The position numbers and the translations under genes were made by a program. Below are positions 1 through 7,798 of a stretch of 64,000 bases of DNA, piece after piece; the stretch's first letter is position 1; each line of letters opens with the position of its first letter. The stretch comes from Tistlia consotensis USBA 355 (GTDB lineage Bacteria; Pseudomonadota; Alphaproteobacteria; Kiloniellales; DSM-21159): assembly GCF_900177295.1 (NCBI RefSeq), contig NZ_FWZX01000021.1, forward strand, positions 62,001 to 126,000, in the 5' to 3' direction. The notes beneath the pieces are model-generated. The model had not been told where the DNA came from and did no database searches. It saw nothing but the letters and a program-made list of their open reading frames with translations.

Positions 1-233
1 AAGGTGATGCCGAGCACCCTCAGGTAGACGTCGACATGGAGCAGGCGCAGGTAGGCCGTGGCCGAGAGGGCGCCGGTCTGCGGATCTTCGAGCGACAGGC
101 CGAGCAGCTGCGCCACCGGCAGCAGGAAGAACACGGCCAGGAAGGCGAAGCCGGGCGCGGCCAGCCAGAGCGGGCCGAAGCGCGGGCGCCAGCGGCGGGC
201 CGGCACGGCGGGGACGGTCGCGGCGAGGCTCAC
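1..233 (-). CDS. ABC transporter permease, PotB-like (partial, N-terminus only)
   Basis: This is the first 77 codons of an inner-membrane permease that runs off the left edge of the window. The GTG start at 233 overlaps the TGA of the ATPase gene (GTGA). The visible protein has a short basic N-terminus, then a hydrophobic segment (FAFLAVFFLLPVAQLLGLS), then the periplasmic loop typical of PotB/CysT-type polyamine or Fe3+ importers. It follows genes for a solute-binding protein and an ATPase, so it supplies part of the membrane channel. The second permease expected for this family must lie outside the window. Confidence 0.8.
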   Translation of the reverse strand, partial: MSLAATVPAVPARRWRPRFGPLWLAAPGFAFLAVFFLLPVAQLLGLSLEDPQTGALSATAYLRLLHVDVYLRVLGIT

Positions 234-1318
234 GGCACCAGCACCGCGGCTTCGGGCCGCCAGCAGGCGGTGACCGGCTGGCCGAGCCGGGGCAGGGCGG
301 CGTCCGGCGCCAGGCGCACCGTGACGACCGCGCCGTCGGGCAGCGCGATCAGCACCCGCGTCTCGGAGCCGGCGTAGACCAGCTCGGCGACCTCGCCGGC
401 GACCCGGTTGAGGGCGGGGGCGGCGACGCCGTTCTTCGGCTCCGCCTCCAGGGTCAGGTGCTCGGGCCGGACCACCAGGCTGGCCTCCGCCCCCGGTGCT
501 GCGCCGTCGAAGAGGAAGCGCCCGGCCGGAGTAGCGAGCAGCGGGCGGCCCTCGGCGGAGCGCTCGACGCGGCCGCGGAAGATGTTCGACAGGCCGATGA
601 AGTCGGCGGCGAAGGCGCTCCTGGGATGGGCGTAGATCTCCTGCGGCACGCCGGTCTGCTCGACCCGCGCGTGGTTCATCAGGCAGATCCGGTCGGACAG
701 CGCCAGCGCCTCCTCCTGGTCGTGGGTCACGTAGACGATCGTCGCGGCCGATTCCCGGTGCAGCCGCTTGATCTCGATCTGCATGTGCTCGCGCAGCTTC
801 TTGTCGAGCGCGCCGAGCGGCTCGTCCATCAGGATCACGGAGGGCTGGTAGACGAAGCAGCGGGCCAGCGCCACCCGCTGCTGCTGGCCGCCGGACAGCT
901 CGCGCGGGAAGCGCTCCTTCAGGTGGTCGAGCCGGACCATCGCCAGCGCCGCCTCGACCCGCTCGGCGAGCGCGCGCGCGCGGCAGCCGCGCATGCGCAG
1001 CGGGAAGCCGACGTTCTCGCTGACCGTCAGGTGCGGGAACAGGGCGTAGTGCTGGAAGACCAAGCCGATGTCGCGCCTGTGGACCGGCGTGCGGGTCTCG
1101 TCGCGGCCGTCGATCAGGATCCGGCCGGCGTCGGGCTCGACGAGGCCGGCGATCAGCTGCAGCAGGGTCGTCTTGCCCGAGCCGGAAGGGCCGAGCAGCG
1201 TCAGGAACTCGCCGGGCTGAACGTCGAGGCGGGTCGGCTCCAGGGCGACGACCGGTCCGTAGGACTTGGCCAGGCCGTCGACGACCAGCTTGGGCTGGCG
1301 AGGGGGCGCGTCGGTCAA
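230..1318 (-). CDS. ABC transporter ATP-binding protein, PotA/spermidine-putrescine type
   Basis: This is the cytoplasmic ATPase of a polyamine-type importer. Walker A (GPSGSGKT) is at residues 43-50, the signature LSGGQQQR at 141-148 and Walker B (VILMDEP) at 161-167, followed by a TOBE-like C-terminal domain as in PotA, about 362 aa in all. I chose a TTG start at 1318 because AGGAG lies nine bases upstream. A GTG at 1384 would extend the protein by 22 residues but would place a strong RNA hairpin (1342-1374) inside the coding region. The gene lies between the binding protein gene and the permease gene and is co-transcribed with both. The substrate is unproven; spermidine/putrescine is the family default. 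Confidence 0.88.
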   Translation of the reverse strand: MTDAPPRQPKLVVDGLAKSYGPVVALEPTRLDVQPGEFLTLLGPSGSGKTTLLQLIAGLVEPDAGRILIDGRDETRTPVHRRDIGLVFQHYALFPHLTVSENVGFPLRMRGCRARALAERVEAALAMVRLDHLKERFPRELSGGQQQRVALARCFVYQPSVILMDEPLGALDKKLREHMQIEIKRLHRESAATIVYVTHDQEEALALSDRICLMNHARVEQTGVPQEIYAHPRSAFAADFIGLSNIFRGRVERSAEGRPLLATPAGRFLFDGAAPGAEASLVVRPEHLTLEAEPKNGVAAPALNRVAGEVAELVYAGSETRVLIALPDGAVVTVRLAPDAALPRLGQPVTACWRPEAAVLVP

Positions 1319-1341
1319 GGTCGGCACTCCTGGAAAGGGGG

Positions 1342-1374
1342 GCGCGAAGGGGCGGAGGGGCCGCCCCTTCGCGC
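1342..1374 (-). promoter_or_regulatory. Intercistronic RNA hairpin between binding-protein and ATPase genes
   Basis: The arms GCGCGAAGGGGCGG (1342-1355) and CCGCCCCTTCGCGC (1361-1374) are perfectly complementary over 14 bp with a 5-nt loop and no T-tract. Such stems after a binding-protein gene commonly protect the upstream message from 3' decay or attenuate the downstream genes, so that the binding protein is made in excess. That role is inferred. Confidence 0.7.
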
Positions 1375-1387
1375 AGTCGGGCACAGC

Positions 1388-2461
1388 CTAGGCCAGGATC
1401 CAGGCGTTGAAGCGCTCGGTCACCTCGGCGCGGTGCTTTGTCCACCACTGGTCGTCGGCGATCGCCATCTGCGCCAGGTTCGGCTTGTAGGTCGGCAGCA
1501 TCGGCGCCCGGTCGGCCGGGATGCTGTCGTAGGCGTCGAGGTTGGTCGGACCGTAGGCGAGGCCCTCGGTCATCACCGCCTGGCGCTTCGGGTCGGCGCA
1601 GAACTTGACGAAGCGGCGCGCCGCGTCGCCCTTCGGGCCGCCCTTCGGCAGGCCCCAGCCCTCGATCGAGTAGAGCCCCTGGTTCCAGCAGATCTTCACC
1701 GGCGCGCCGCCGTCGATCACCGTCTGCATGCGCGCGTTCCAGGAGGAGATCAGCTCGACCTCGCCGCTCTGGATCAGCTGGCTGGTCTGGGCGCCGCCGG
1801 TCCACCAGACGTCGATGTGCGGCTTGATCTCGTCGAGCTTCTTGAAGGCGCGGTCGATGTCGAGCGGATAGAGGTCCTTGCCGGCGACGCCGTCGGCCAT
1901 CAGCGCCTGTTCCAGCGTGTCGATCGGGTTCTTGCGCAGCGAGCGGTGGGCCGGGAAGGTCTTCACGTCCCAGAACTCCGCCCAGGAGCCCGGGGCCTTG
2001 GCGCCGAAGTGGTCGCTGCGGTAGCCGAAGATCGTCGAATAGACGTCGAGGCCCATCCAGTGGTCGTTGAGCGCGTCCTTCATCAGGCCGGGCGCGTCGG
2101 CGGCGGTCAGGCCGATCGGATCGAGCAGGTCCTGGCCGGCCAGGATGTTCTGGGCCGAGAGCGTCAGGGTGCAGACGTCCCAGGTGTAGGACCTGGTCTC
2201 GACCATCGCCTTGAACTGGGCGGTCGGCTCGGCGTCGCGCGCGACGTTGACGACCTTGATGCCGGTCGCCGCCTCGAAGGGGTCGTAGTAGGCCTTGCGG
2301 TAGGCCGGGCCGTAGGGCCCGCCGGGGTCGGCCACGGTGATCGTCGTCTCGGCCCGGGCGCTGCGGGTCAGGATCGCCGGGGCGCTCAGGCCGACGGCCA
2401 GGGCGCCGGCGCCCTTCAGCAGGGCGCGGCGGCCGATCGGCAGGATCTTCTTCTCTGTCAT
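1388..2461 (-). CDS. ABC transporter substrate-binding protein, PotD-like, Tat-exported
   Basis: This is a periplasmic binding protein of family 1 (spermidine/putrescine/iron type), 357 aa. The N-terminus carries a twin-arginine signal (GRRALLKGAG, residues 10-19), then a hydrophobic stretch and an A-R-A cleavage site near residue 37, so export is probably by Tat. The mature part begins ETTITVADPGGPYGPAYRKA. The ATG at 2461 has GGAGAGG upstream. It sits between an enoyl-CoA hydratase gene and its own ATPase and permease genes. This suggests that the imported compound is an acid or amide processed through CoA thioesters rather than a simple polyamine, but the ligand cannot be read from sequence. 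Confidence 0.85.
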   Translation of the reverse strand: MTEKKILPIGRRALLKGAGALAVGLSAPAILTRSARAETTITVADPGGPYGPAYRKAYYDPFEAATGIKVVNVARDAEPTAQFKAMVETRSYTWDVCTLTLSAQNILAGQDLLDPIGLTAADAPGLMKDALNDHWMGLDVYSTIFGYRSDHFGAKAPGSWAEFWDVKTFPAHRSLRKNPIDTLEQALMADGVAGKDLYPLDIDRAFKKLDEIKPHIDVWWTGGAQTSQLIQSGEVELISSWNARMQTVIDGGAPVKICWNQGLYSIEGWGLPKGGPKGDAARRFVKFCADPKRQAVMTEGLAYGPTNLDAYDSIPADRAPMLPTYKPNLAQMAIADDQWWTKHRAEVTERFNAWILA

Positions 2462-2544
2462 GGTCAATGCCTCTCCTGTGGGGTGGGACGGCCCCCTGTC
2501 GCGGGGGCTCTTGCTGATTGGGTCGGGACGACGGTAGCGGGCGC

Positions 2545-3318
2545 CTAGCCGGCCTTGGCGGCGCCGCGCCTGGCGAGGAAGGCCTCCATCATCCGGGCCG
2601 GCTCGCCCGAGCCGTAGGCCTCGCGCTGGATGCGCTGCCCGGCCGCCAGGCAGTCGCGGAAGCCGGCCTCGGTCATTTCGCGGAAGCGCTGCTTGTCCAG
2701 GCGCATCGCGACCGGCGGCTTGGCCGCCAGCTCCTCCGCCAGGGCCAGCGCCTCGTCGAGCACCCGCTCCTGCGGCACCAGGCGGTTGATCAGGCCGACC
2801 TCCCGGCACTCCTCGGCGTCCATCAGGCGGCCGGTGAGCGTGAGGTCGATGGTGCGCGCGAGACCCAGGTGCTCGCGCATGATCCAGGGGCCGGTCGTGC
2901 TGGCGATGCCGGAGTTGATCTCGGGCTGGCCCATCCGCACGCCGGCGTGGCCGATCCGCAGGTCGCAGAGCAGCACGACCTGGAAGGCGGAGCCGGCGGC
3001 GAGGCCGTTCAGCGCCGCGATCAGCGGCTTGGAGAGCGAGCGGATCCGGTCGTAGAGCCGCTCCCATTCGGCGACCCACTGCTCGGCCCGGTCGGCGTCG
3101 AAGGTCTTGGTCTCGTTGAGGTCCTGGCCGGCCCCGAAGGCCCGCTCGCCGGCGCCGGTCATGACGATCGCGCGGATCTCCGGGTCCCGCTCGAGGCTGT
3201 CGAGCGCCTCGACCAGGGCCGTGCGCATCGGCGCGTTCCAGGCGTTCAGCACCTCCGGCCGGTTGAGGGTGACGAGGCCGACGGCGCCGCGGCGCTCGGT
3301 GAGGATGTGGTCGGGCAC
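2545..3318 (-). CDS. Enoyl-CoA hydratase/isomerase family protein
   Basis: This is a crotonase-fold enzyme of 257 aa. The oxyanion-hole segments are FGAGQDL and LNGLAAGSAFQ, followed by the acid-bearing PEINSGI motif. The second segment has Ser where many hydratases have Gly (AAGSAF), so it may be a divergent hydratase, hydrolase or isomerase. The GTG start at 3318 is preceded by GGAAGGAG. It is the first gene of the operon with the PotD-type ABC importer and is divergent from an IclR regulator, across an operator-like cluster at 3361-3386. The pathway is unknown; hydration or isomerisation of a CoA thioester made from the imported substrate is the simplest reading. Confidence 0.85.
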   Translation of the reverse strand: MPDHILTERRGAVGLVTLNRPEVLNAWNAPMRTALVEALDSLERDPEIRAIVMTGAGERAFGAGQDLNETKTFDADRAEQWVAEWERLYDRIRSLSKPLIAALNGLAAGSAFQVVLLCDLRIGHAGVRMGQPEINSGIASTTGPWIMREHLGLARTIDLTLTGRLMDAEECREVGLINRLVPQERVLDEALALAEELAAKPPVAMRLDKQRFREMTEAGFRDCLAAGQRIQREAYGSGEPARMMEAFLARRGAAKAG

Positions 3319-3360
3319 GTGACGGGGCTCCTTCCTGCTTGCGGCACTTTCTGCCGTGAT

Positions 3361-3386
3361 GTATTGCAATACAATACGAAGTATTG
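3361..3386. promoter_or_regulatory. Operator cluster in the IclR / hydratase divergent promoter
   Basis: A perfect palindrome GTATTGCAATAC (3361-3372) is followed directly by CAATAC-gaa-GTATTG (3372-3386), giving four GTATTG half-sites in 26 bp of AT-rich DNA between divergent genes. This is the layout expected for IclR-family binding, and the regulator is encoded next door. The binding assignment is inferred. Confidence 0.65.
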
Positions 3387-3459
3387 GAAAATCATGACTC
3401 CCTTCCCGAAGGGCTGTCAATGCACTGTCATCGGCAGGGCGAATCGCGAGGAGCTGCGG

Positions 3460-4302
3460 ATGGCGCGGACGGGGAGCGGCGAGGCGGACGGGAAGAGGGG
3501 CGGGAAGACGGCGGCGGGCGGGCGGGCCCGCAGCGGCGACCCCCTCATGGTGCTGTCGGTCGAGAAGGCCTTCCGGGTGCTCGACGCCTTCGACGCCGCG
3601 CACCCGACGATGAGCCTGACCCAGCTCGCCGCCGCGGTCGGCCTCGACAAGAGCGCGGCGCAGCGCTTCGCGCACACGCTGGAGCGGCTCGGCTACCTGC
3701 GGAAGGATCCGGAGACGAAGCGCTTCGAGCTGACCGTCAAGACGCTCGACCTCGGCGCCCACTTCATGCGCGCCAACTGGCTGGTCGAGCGGGCGACGCC
3801 CTACCTGATGCACCTCAGCAAGACAACCGAGGAGACGATCAACCTGACCGTGCCCGACGGTGCCGAGCTGGTCTTCGTGTCGCGCTTCCTCAGCCGCCAC
3901 GTGCTCAACACCGACGTCGTGATCGGCAGCCGCATGCCGCTCTACTGCACGGCGCCGGGCATCGCCCTGCTGTCGCGCCTGCCGCGCGGCGAGGCGCTCG
4001 CGTTGCTGGAGCGCTGCGAGCTCAAGCCCTACACGCCGCAGACGACCTGGCGGCTCGAGGACCTGCTGGCGAAGATCGAGCTCTCGGCGGCGCGCGGCTA
4101 CGCCACGGCCTTCGAGGAGTTCTATCGCGGTGACCTGTCCGTCGCCGCGGCGATCCTCGACGCCAAGGGCCGGCCGATCGGCGCGCTCAACATCGCGACC
4201 TCGTCCGCGCGCTTCCAGCCGGCCGAGGCCGAGGAGCGCTTCGCCCCGCTGGTCGTCGCCGCCGCGCTCTCGATCTCCCAGGCGAGCCAGCCGCCGGGCT
4301 GA
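3460..4302 (+). CDS. IclR-family transcriptional regulator
   Basis: This is a DNA-binding regulator of 280 aa. An N-terminal winged helix-turn-helix (VLSVEKAFRVLDAFDAA... SLTQLAAAVGLDKSAAQRF, about residues 29-70) is followed by the IclR effector-binding GAF-like domain ending in a typical ALNIATSSARF segment. About 27 low-complexity basic residues precede the HTH. The ATG at 3460 has GAGGAG seven bases upstream and was preferred over upstream in-frame starts. It is transcribed away from the hydratase-ABC operon and most likely controls that operon and itself through the GTATTG repeats at 3361-3386. Confidence 0.9.
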   Translation: MARTGSGEADGKRGGKTAAGGRARSGDPLMVLSVEKAFRVLDAFDAAHPTMSLTQLAAAVGLDKSAAQRFAHTLERLGYLRKDPETKRFELTVKTLDLGAHFMRANWLVERATPYLMHLSKTTEETINLTVPDGAELVFVSRFLSRHVLNTDVVIGSRMPLYCTAPGIALLSRLPRGEALALLERCELKPYTPQTTWRLEDLLAKIELSAARGYATAFEEFYRGDLSVAAAILDAKGRPIGALNIATSSARFQPAEAEERFAPLVVAAALSISQASQPPG

Positions 4303-4347
4303 GCGCCGCGGCCCCGCGGGCCGGCCGGGCGCGCCGTCAGATCGTGC

Positions 4348-5577
4348 TCACGACGCCGGCGCCGGCGCGGCGGGCTCCACGACCAGGCCGTCGGACCGCC
4401 ATTCGCCGATCTGCCGCTCCGAGAAGCCGAGCTGCCGCAGCACGGCGCCGCTGTCCTGTCCGAGCGCCGGCGCCGGCCTCAGGTCCGCGGCGGCCATGCC
4501 CTCCAGCCGGACCAGCGGGCCGACCGTGAGCGTGTCGCCCAGGGTCGGATGGGCGAGCGGCACGAGGCAGCCCTGGTCCCGGAGCGGGCCCGAGGCGACG
4601 AGATCCTCCAGGCGGTGGACCGGTGAGGCGGGGATGCCGACCCTGCGCGAGAGCGCCATCCACTCGTCGGTGGTTCGCTCGACCAGGAGGCCGCTCAGGA
4701 CCGCGTAGAGGTCGCCGATCTCTTCGTTGCGCCGCTTGGCGTCGGTCACCCTGGGATCGTCGCCGAGCTCGGGCCGGCCGGCCGCCGCGAAGAACTGCTG
4801 CCAGTGGCGCTTGGTGTAGGGCGTGATCGAGAGGTAGCCGTCGCGGGTGCGCATCGGCCGGCGGTAGGGCGTCGTCAGGCGGCCGTAGCCGGGCGGGCCC
4901 TGGGGCGGCAGGAAGCTGGCGCCGCCCAGGTGCTCGAGCAGGGTGAAGCCGGCCATGGCCTCGAACATCGACAGGTAGATGGCCTGGCCGCGGCCGGTCT
5001 TCTCGCGCGCTAGCAGCGCCGCCAGGACCGCCTGGCAGACGAGCAGCCCGCTGACCTTGTCGGCGACCAGGGTCGGCACGTAGCGCGGCTCCGAATCCGG
5101 CCCGGCGAACAGCGCGGCGATGCCCGATGCGGCCTGGATGACGTCGTCGACGGCCGGCTCGCCGGCGCGCGGCGAGCCCTCGGCGAAACCCGAGGCGGCG
5201 CAGTAGACAAGCCGCGGGTTGACCGCGGCTAACGACTCGTAGTCGACGCCGAGCCGCCGGGCCGCGGCCGGCAGCATGTTGTGCACCACGACGTCGGCCC
5301 AGGCCGCCAGGCGCGCGATCACGGCCTTCGCCTCCGGCCGCTTGAGGTCGATCGCCAGGGACTTCTTGTTGCGGTTCAGCGCCAGGTAGATGGAGCCCAT
5401 GCCGGGCTGCTTCAGGCTGCCGCCGTTGCGGATCGAGTCGCCCTCGGGGGGCTCGACCTTGACCACCTCGGCGCCGAGGTCGGCGAGGCAGAGGGTGGCG
5501 AGCGGGCCGAGCACGATGGCCGTCAGGTCGAGGACCTTGCAGCCGTCCAGCGGGCGCACCGGGGTCTCGCTGGCCAT
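4348..5577 (-). CDS. CaiB/BaiF family (class III) CoA transferase
   Basis: This cytoplasmic enzyme of 409 aa moves CoA between carboxylic acids. The N-terminus (LDGCKVLDLTAIVLGPLATL) is the Rossmann-like start of the family. The VDDVIQAASG segment carries the Asp that forms the acyl-enzyme anhydride in formyl-CoA transferase, and the GYGRLTTPYRRPMRTRDGY and ASPVH segments are also typical. The ATG at 5577 overlaps the stop of the upstream cupin gene (TGATG). It is the last gene of a GntR-TRAP-cupin operon, so it probably activates the acid imported by that TRAP system. Donor and acceptor are unknown. Confidence 0.9.
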   Translation of the reverse strand: MASETPVRPLDGCKVLDLTAIVLGPLATLCLADLGAEVVKVEPPEGDSIRNGGSLKQPGMGSIYLALNRNKKSLAIDLKRPEAKAVIARLAAWADVVVHNMLPAAARRLGVDYESLAAVNPRLVYCAASGFAEGSPRAGEPAVDDVIQAASGIAALFAGPDSEPRYVPTLVADKVSGLLVCQAVLAALLAREKTGRGQAIYLSMFEAMAGFTLLEHLGGASFLPPQGPPGYGRLTTPYRRPMRTRDGYLSITPYTKRHWQQFFAAAGRPELGDDPRVTDAKRRNEEIGDLYAVLSGLLVERTTDEWMALSRRVGIPASPVHRLEDLVASGPLRDQGCLVPLAHPTLGDTLTVGPLVRLEGMAAADLRPAPALGQDSGAVLRQLGFSERQIGEWRSDGLVVEPAAPAPAS

Positions 5578-5951
5578 CAGGCGGCGACGAAGCCGTCGGC
5601 GCCGAGAGGCGGCGCGTAGATCACGAGGACCTTGGCCGCGGTGCTGCCGGTCACCTCGAAGAGGTGCGGGGTGCGCGGCGGAATGCGGACCACCGTCCCG
5701 GCCGCGATCGTCTCGGGCTCGCCGTCGCCGAGCTGCAGGCGCCCCTCGCCCTCGAGCAGCAGGATGACCTGCCATTCGCTCTGGTGCTGGTGGCGGTGCC
5801 CGGCGCCGCCCGGGGCGATGGTGCCGTGCACCACCTCGAAGCCGGCACCGAGCGAGGCCTCGACGAGGCGGCGGTTGACCGTGCCCGAGTGCAGCGGCGG
5901 GCTGTAGGTCTCGAGGTCGTCCAGCCGGACGACGAGGGGCGTTTGCGGCAT
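5577..5951 (-). CDS. Small single-domain cupin
   Basis: This is a 124-aa cupin. The metal-ligand motif HRHQHQSEWQ lies near residue 52 and the second cupin motif (RIPPRTPHLFEV) near residue 90. GGAGG precedes the ATG. It sits between dctM (2-nt gap) and the CoA transferase gene (1-nt overlap), so it is translationally coupled to both. It could be an isomerase, a small dioxygenase or a ligand sensor; the sequence does not decide. Confidence 0.8.
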   Translation of the reverse strand: MPQTPLVVRLDDLETYSPPLHSGTVNRRLVEASLGAGFEVVHGTIAPGGAGHRHQHQSEWQVILLLEGEGRLQLGDGEPETIAAGTVVRIPPRTPHLFEVTGSTAAKVLVIYAPPLGADGFVAA

Positions 5952-5952
5952 C

Positions 5953-7254
5953 TTAGCCTCCAGTCAGGTTGGACAGCCCGGGCAGCCACAGCGCGATCTG
6001 CGGAAAGGCGACCAGCAGGGCGAGCACGATCAGCTCGGCGATCACGAAGGGCGTGACGCCCCGTGCCACCGTGGCGACCGGCACCTTGGCGGTCGCGCTG
6101 AGGATGAAGAGGTTGAGGCCGACCGGCGGCGTCAGCAGGCCGATCTCGGCGGTCTTGACCACGATGATGCCGAGCCAGATCGGGTCGTAGCCGAGCCCGG
6201 TCATCAGTGGGAAGATCAGCGGCATGGTGATGATCAGGATCGCGATCTGGTCGAGGAAGATGCCGAGCACCAGCAGCACGGCCAGGACCAGCAGCAGCAC
6301 CGAGACCGGGCTGAGCCCGGAGCCCTGGACCAGCGCCAGGATCGTCTGCGGTGCGCCGCTGAGCGTCAGGAAGACCGCGAAGACCGCCGAGAAGGCGACG
6401 ATGCAGAGGATCATCGCGCTGCTGCGCGTGGCGCGGAACACGGCGTCGGACAGGCTGCGCCGGCCGAGCCGCCCGAGGGTCAGGGCGATCGCGAAGGCGC
6501 AGAGCGCGCCGAGCGCGCCGACCTCGGTCGGCGTCACCGTGCCGCTGTAGATCAGCGTGATCATCGCCCCCAGCAGCAGGAACATCGGCAGCGCCGGCAG
6601 GCTGGTGCGCAGCCGCTGGGCCATCGGCACGCGCGGCTGGGAGCGGGCGACGCTGGCCGGCCGCAGCCGGGCGATCAGCTGGATCGTGACGATGTAGGCG
6701 AGGGCGGTCAGCAGGCCCGGCAGCAGGCCGGCGATGAGCAGCAGGCCGACCGAGGTCTCGGTCAGGATGCCGTAGAGCACCAGCGCGATGCTGGGCGGGA
6801 TCATGATCGCCAGGGTGCCGACGGCGGCCAGCGCGCCGGCAGAGAAGGAGGCGGAGTAGCCGTAGCGGCGCATCTCCGGATGGATCGCCGAGGCCAGCGT
6901 CGCCGCCGCGGCGCTCGACGAGCCGCAGACCGCGGCGAGCAGGACGCCGCCGGAGACGGCCGCGTAGGCGAGCCCGCCGCGCAGGTGGCCGAGCCAGCCG
7001 TTCGCCGCCCTGAACAGGTCGCGCGTGATGTTCGAGGCGCTCATCAGCTCGGCCATCAGCACGAACATCGGCAGCGTCGAGAGGGTGTAGCTCGCGACGT
7101 GCTCGTAAGGCCCGGACTTCAGCACGCCGATCACCGGGTAGGCGCCGCCGGCGAGATAGAGGCCGACGATGCCGGCGATCAGCATGGCGAAGGCGACCGG
7201 GACCGCCAGGAATAGCAGCAGGAACAGCAGCCCGAGGATGCCGGCGACCAGCAT
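5953..7254 (-). CDS. dctM: TRAP transporter large membrane subunit DctM
   Basis: This is the 433-aa channel-forming subunit of a TRAP-type importer. It has about 12 hydrophobic segments, beginning MLVAGILGLLFLLLFLAVPV, and includes the family motifs AVCGSSSAAAATLASAIHPE, AIMIPPSIALVLYG and TEVGALGAL. It follows dctQ by four bases and is driven by the ion gradient rather than ATP. The substrate is probably an organic acid that the downstream CoA transferase can activate. Confidence 0.93.
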   Translation of the reverse strand: MLVAGILGLLFLLLFLAVPVAFAMLIAGIVGLYLAGGAYPVIGVLKSGPYEHVASYTLSTLPMFVLMAELMSASNITRDLFRAANGWLGHLRGGLAYAAVSGGVLLAAVCGSSSAAAATLASAIHPEMRRYGYSASFSAGALAAVGTLAIMIPPSIALVLYGILTETSVGLLLIAGLLPGLLTALAYIVTIQLIARLRPASVARSQPRVPMAQRLRTSLPALPMFLLLGAMITLIYSGTVTPTEVGALGALCAFAIALTLGRLGRRSLSDAVFRATRSSAMILCIVAFSAVFAVFLTLSGAPQTILALVQGSGLSPVSVLLLVLAVLLVLGIFLDQIAILIITMPLIFPLMTGLGYDPIWLGIIVVKTAEIGLLTPPVGLNLFILSATAKVPVATVARGVTPFVIAELIVLALLVAFPQIALWLPGLSNLTGG

Positions 7255-7258
7255 GGAG

Positions 7259-7798
7259 CTAGCGCCCCGCCACGCCGGCAGCGTCGGGCCGGGCAGCGTC
7301 GGGCCGGGCTGCGCCTCGCCGGGGCGCGTCTGGCCGGACCACGTCGAGGGCCAGCCGCAGGATCAGGATCGCGATCCCGGCCGGCATCCAGACGTAGCTG
7401 AGATAGAGCGGCCACTGGACCACCCCGAAGGTCGTCTCGCGGTCGGCGATGCGGCGCAGCGCCTCGTCGCCCGAGAACCACAGCAGCAGGCCGAAGGCGG
7501 CGAGCGACAGCAGCGCCACGCCCCGCCGGGCCAGGCCGCCCGGCAGCCGGGCGAGCCAGGGCTCCAGCAGCTCGAGCCGGACCTGGCCGCCGGTGGCGTA
7601 GCTGCGGGGCAGCGCCAGGAACGCCACGATCACCATCAGGTAGTAGGCGGTGAACTCGTAGGCGCCCTGGAGCGGCGCCCCGAACAGCCGGCCCAGGGCG
7701 TCCGCCGAGATGATCAGCATCATCGTGCAGAGCCCGACGGCGGCCAGGATGTCCGACGCGCGCTCCAGGACGTCGACGAAACGCTCGGCGTGCCTCAC
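7259..7798 (-). CDS. dctQ: TRAP transporter small membrane subunit DctQ
   Basis: This is a four-helix DctQ subunit of 179 aa containing the family segment SADALGRLFGAPLQGAYEF. The GTG start at 7798 overlaps the dctP stop (GTGA), which rules out a longer reading that would begin inside dctP. The last 25 or so residues are a low-complexity Pro-Asp-Ala-Arg tail (RPDAARPDA) encoded by imperfect GCGTCGGGCCGG repeats near 7280-7335. This tail is unusual for DctQ and looks like a recent repeat expansion. Confidence 0.88.
   Translation of the reverse strand: MRHAERFVDVLERASDILAAVGLCTMMLIISADALGRLFGAPLQGAYEFTAYYLMVIVAFLALPRSYATGGQVRLELLEPWLARLPGGLARRGVALLSLAAFGLLLWFSGDEALRRIADRETTFGVVQWPLYLSYVWMPAGIAILILRLALDVVRPDAPRRGAARPDAARPDAAGVAGR

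Noticed and set aside
458-2548. Long plus-strand frame antisense to the PotA and PotD-type genes
   Set aside because: The translation is low complexity, and the minus strand has complete ABC motifs and a Tat signal.
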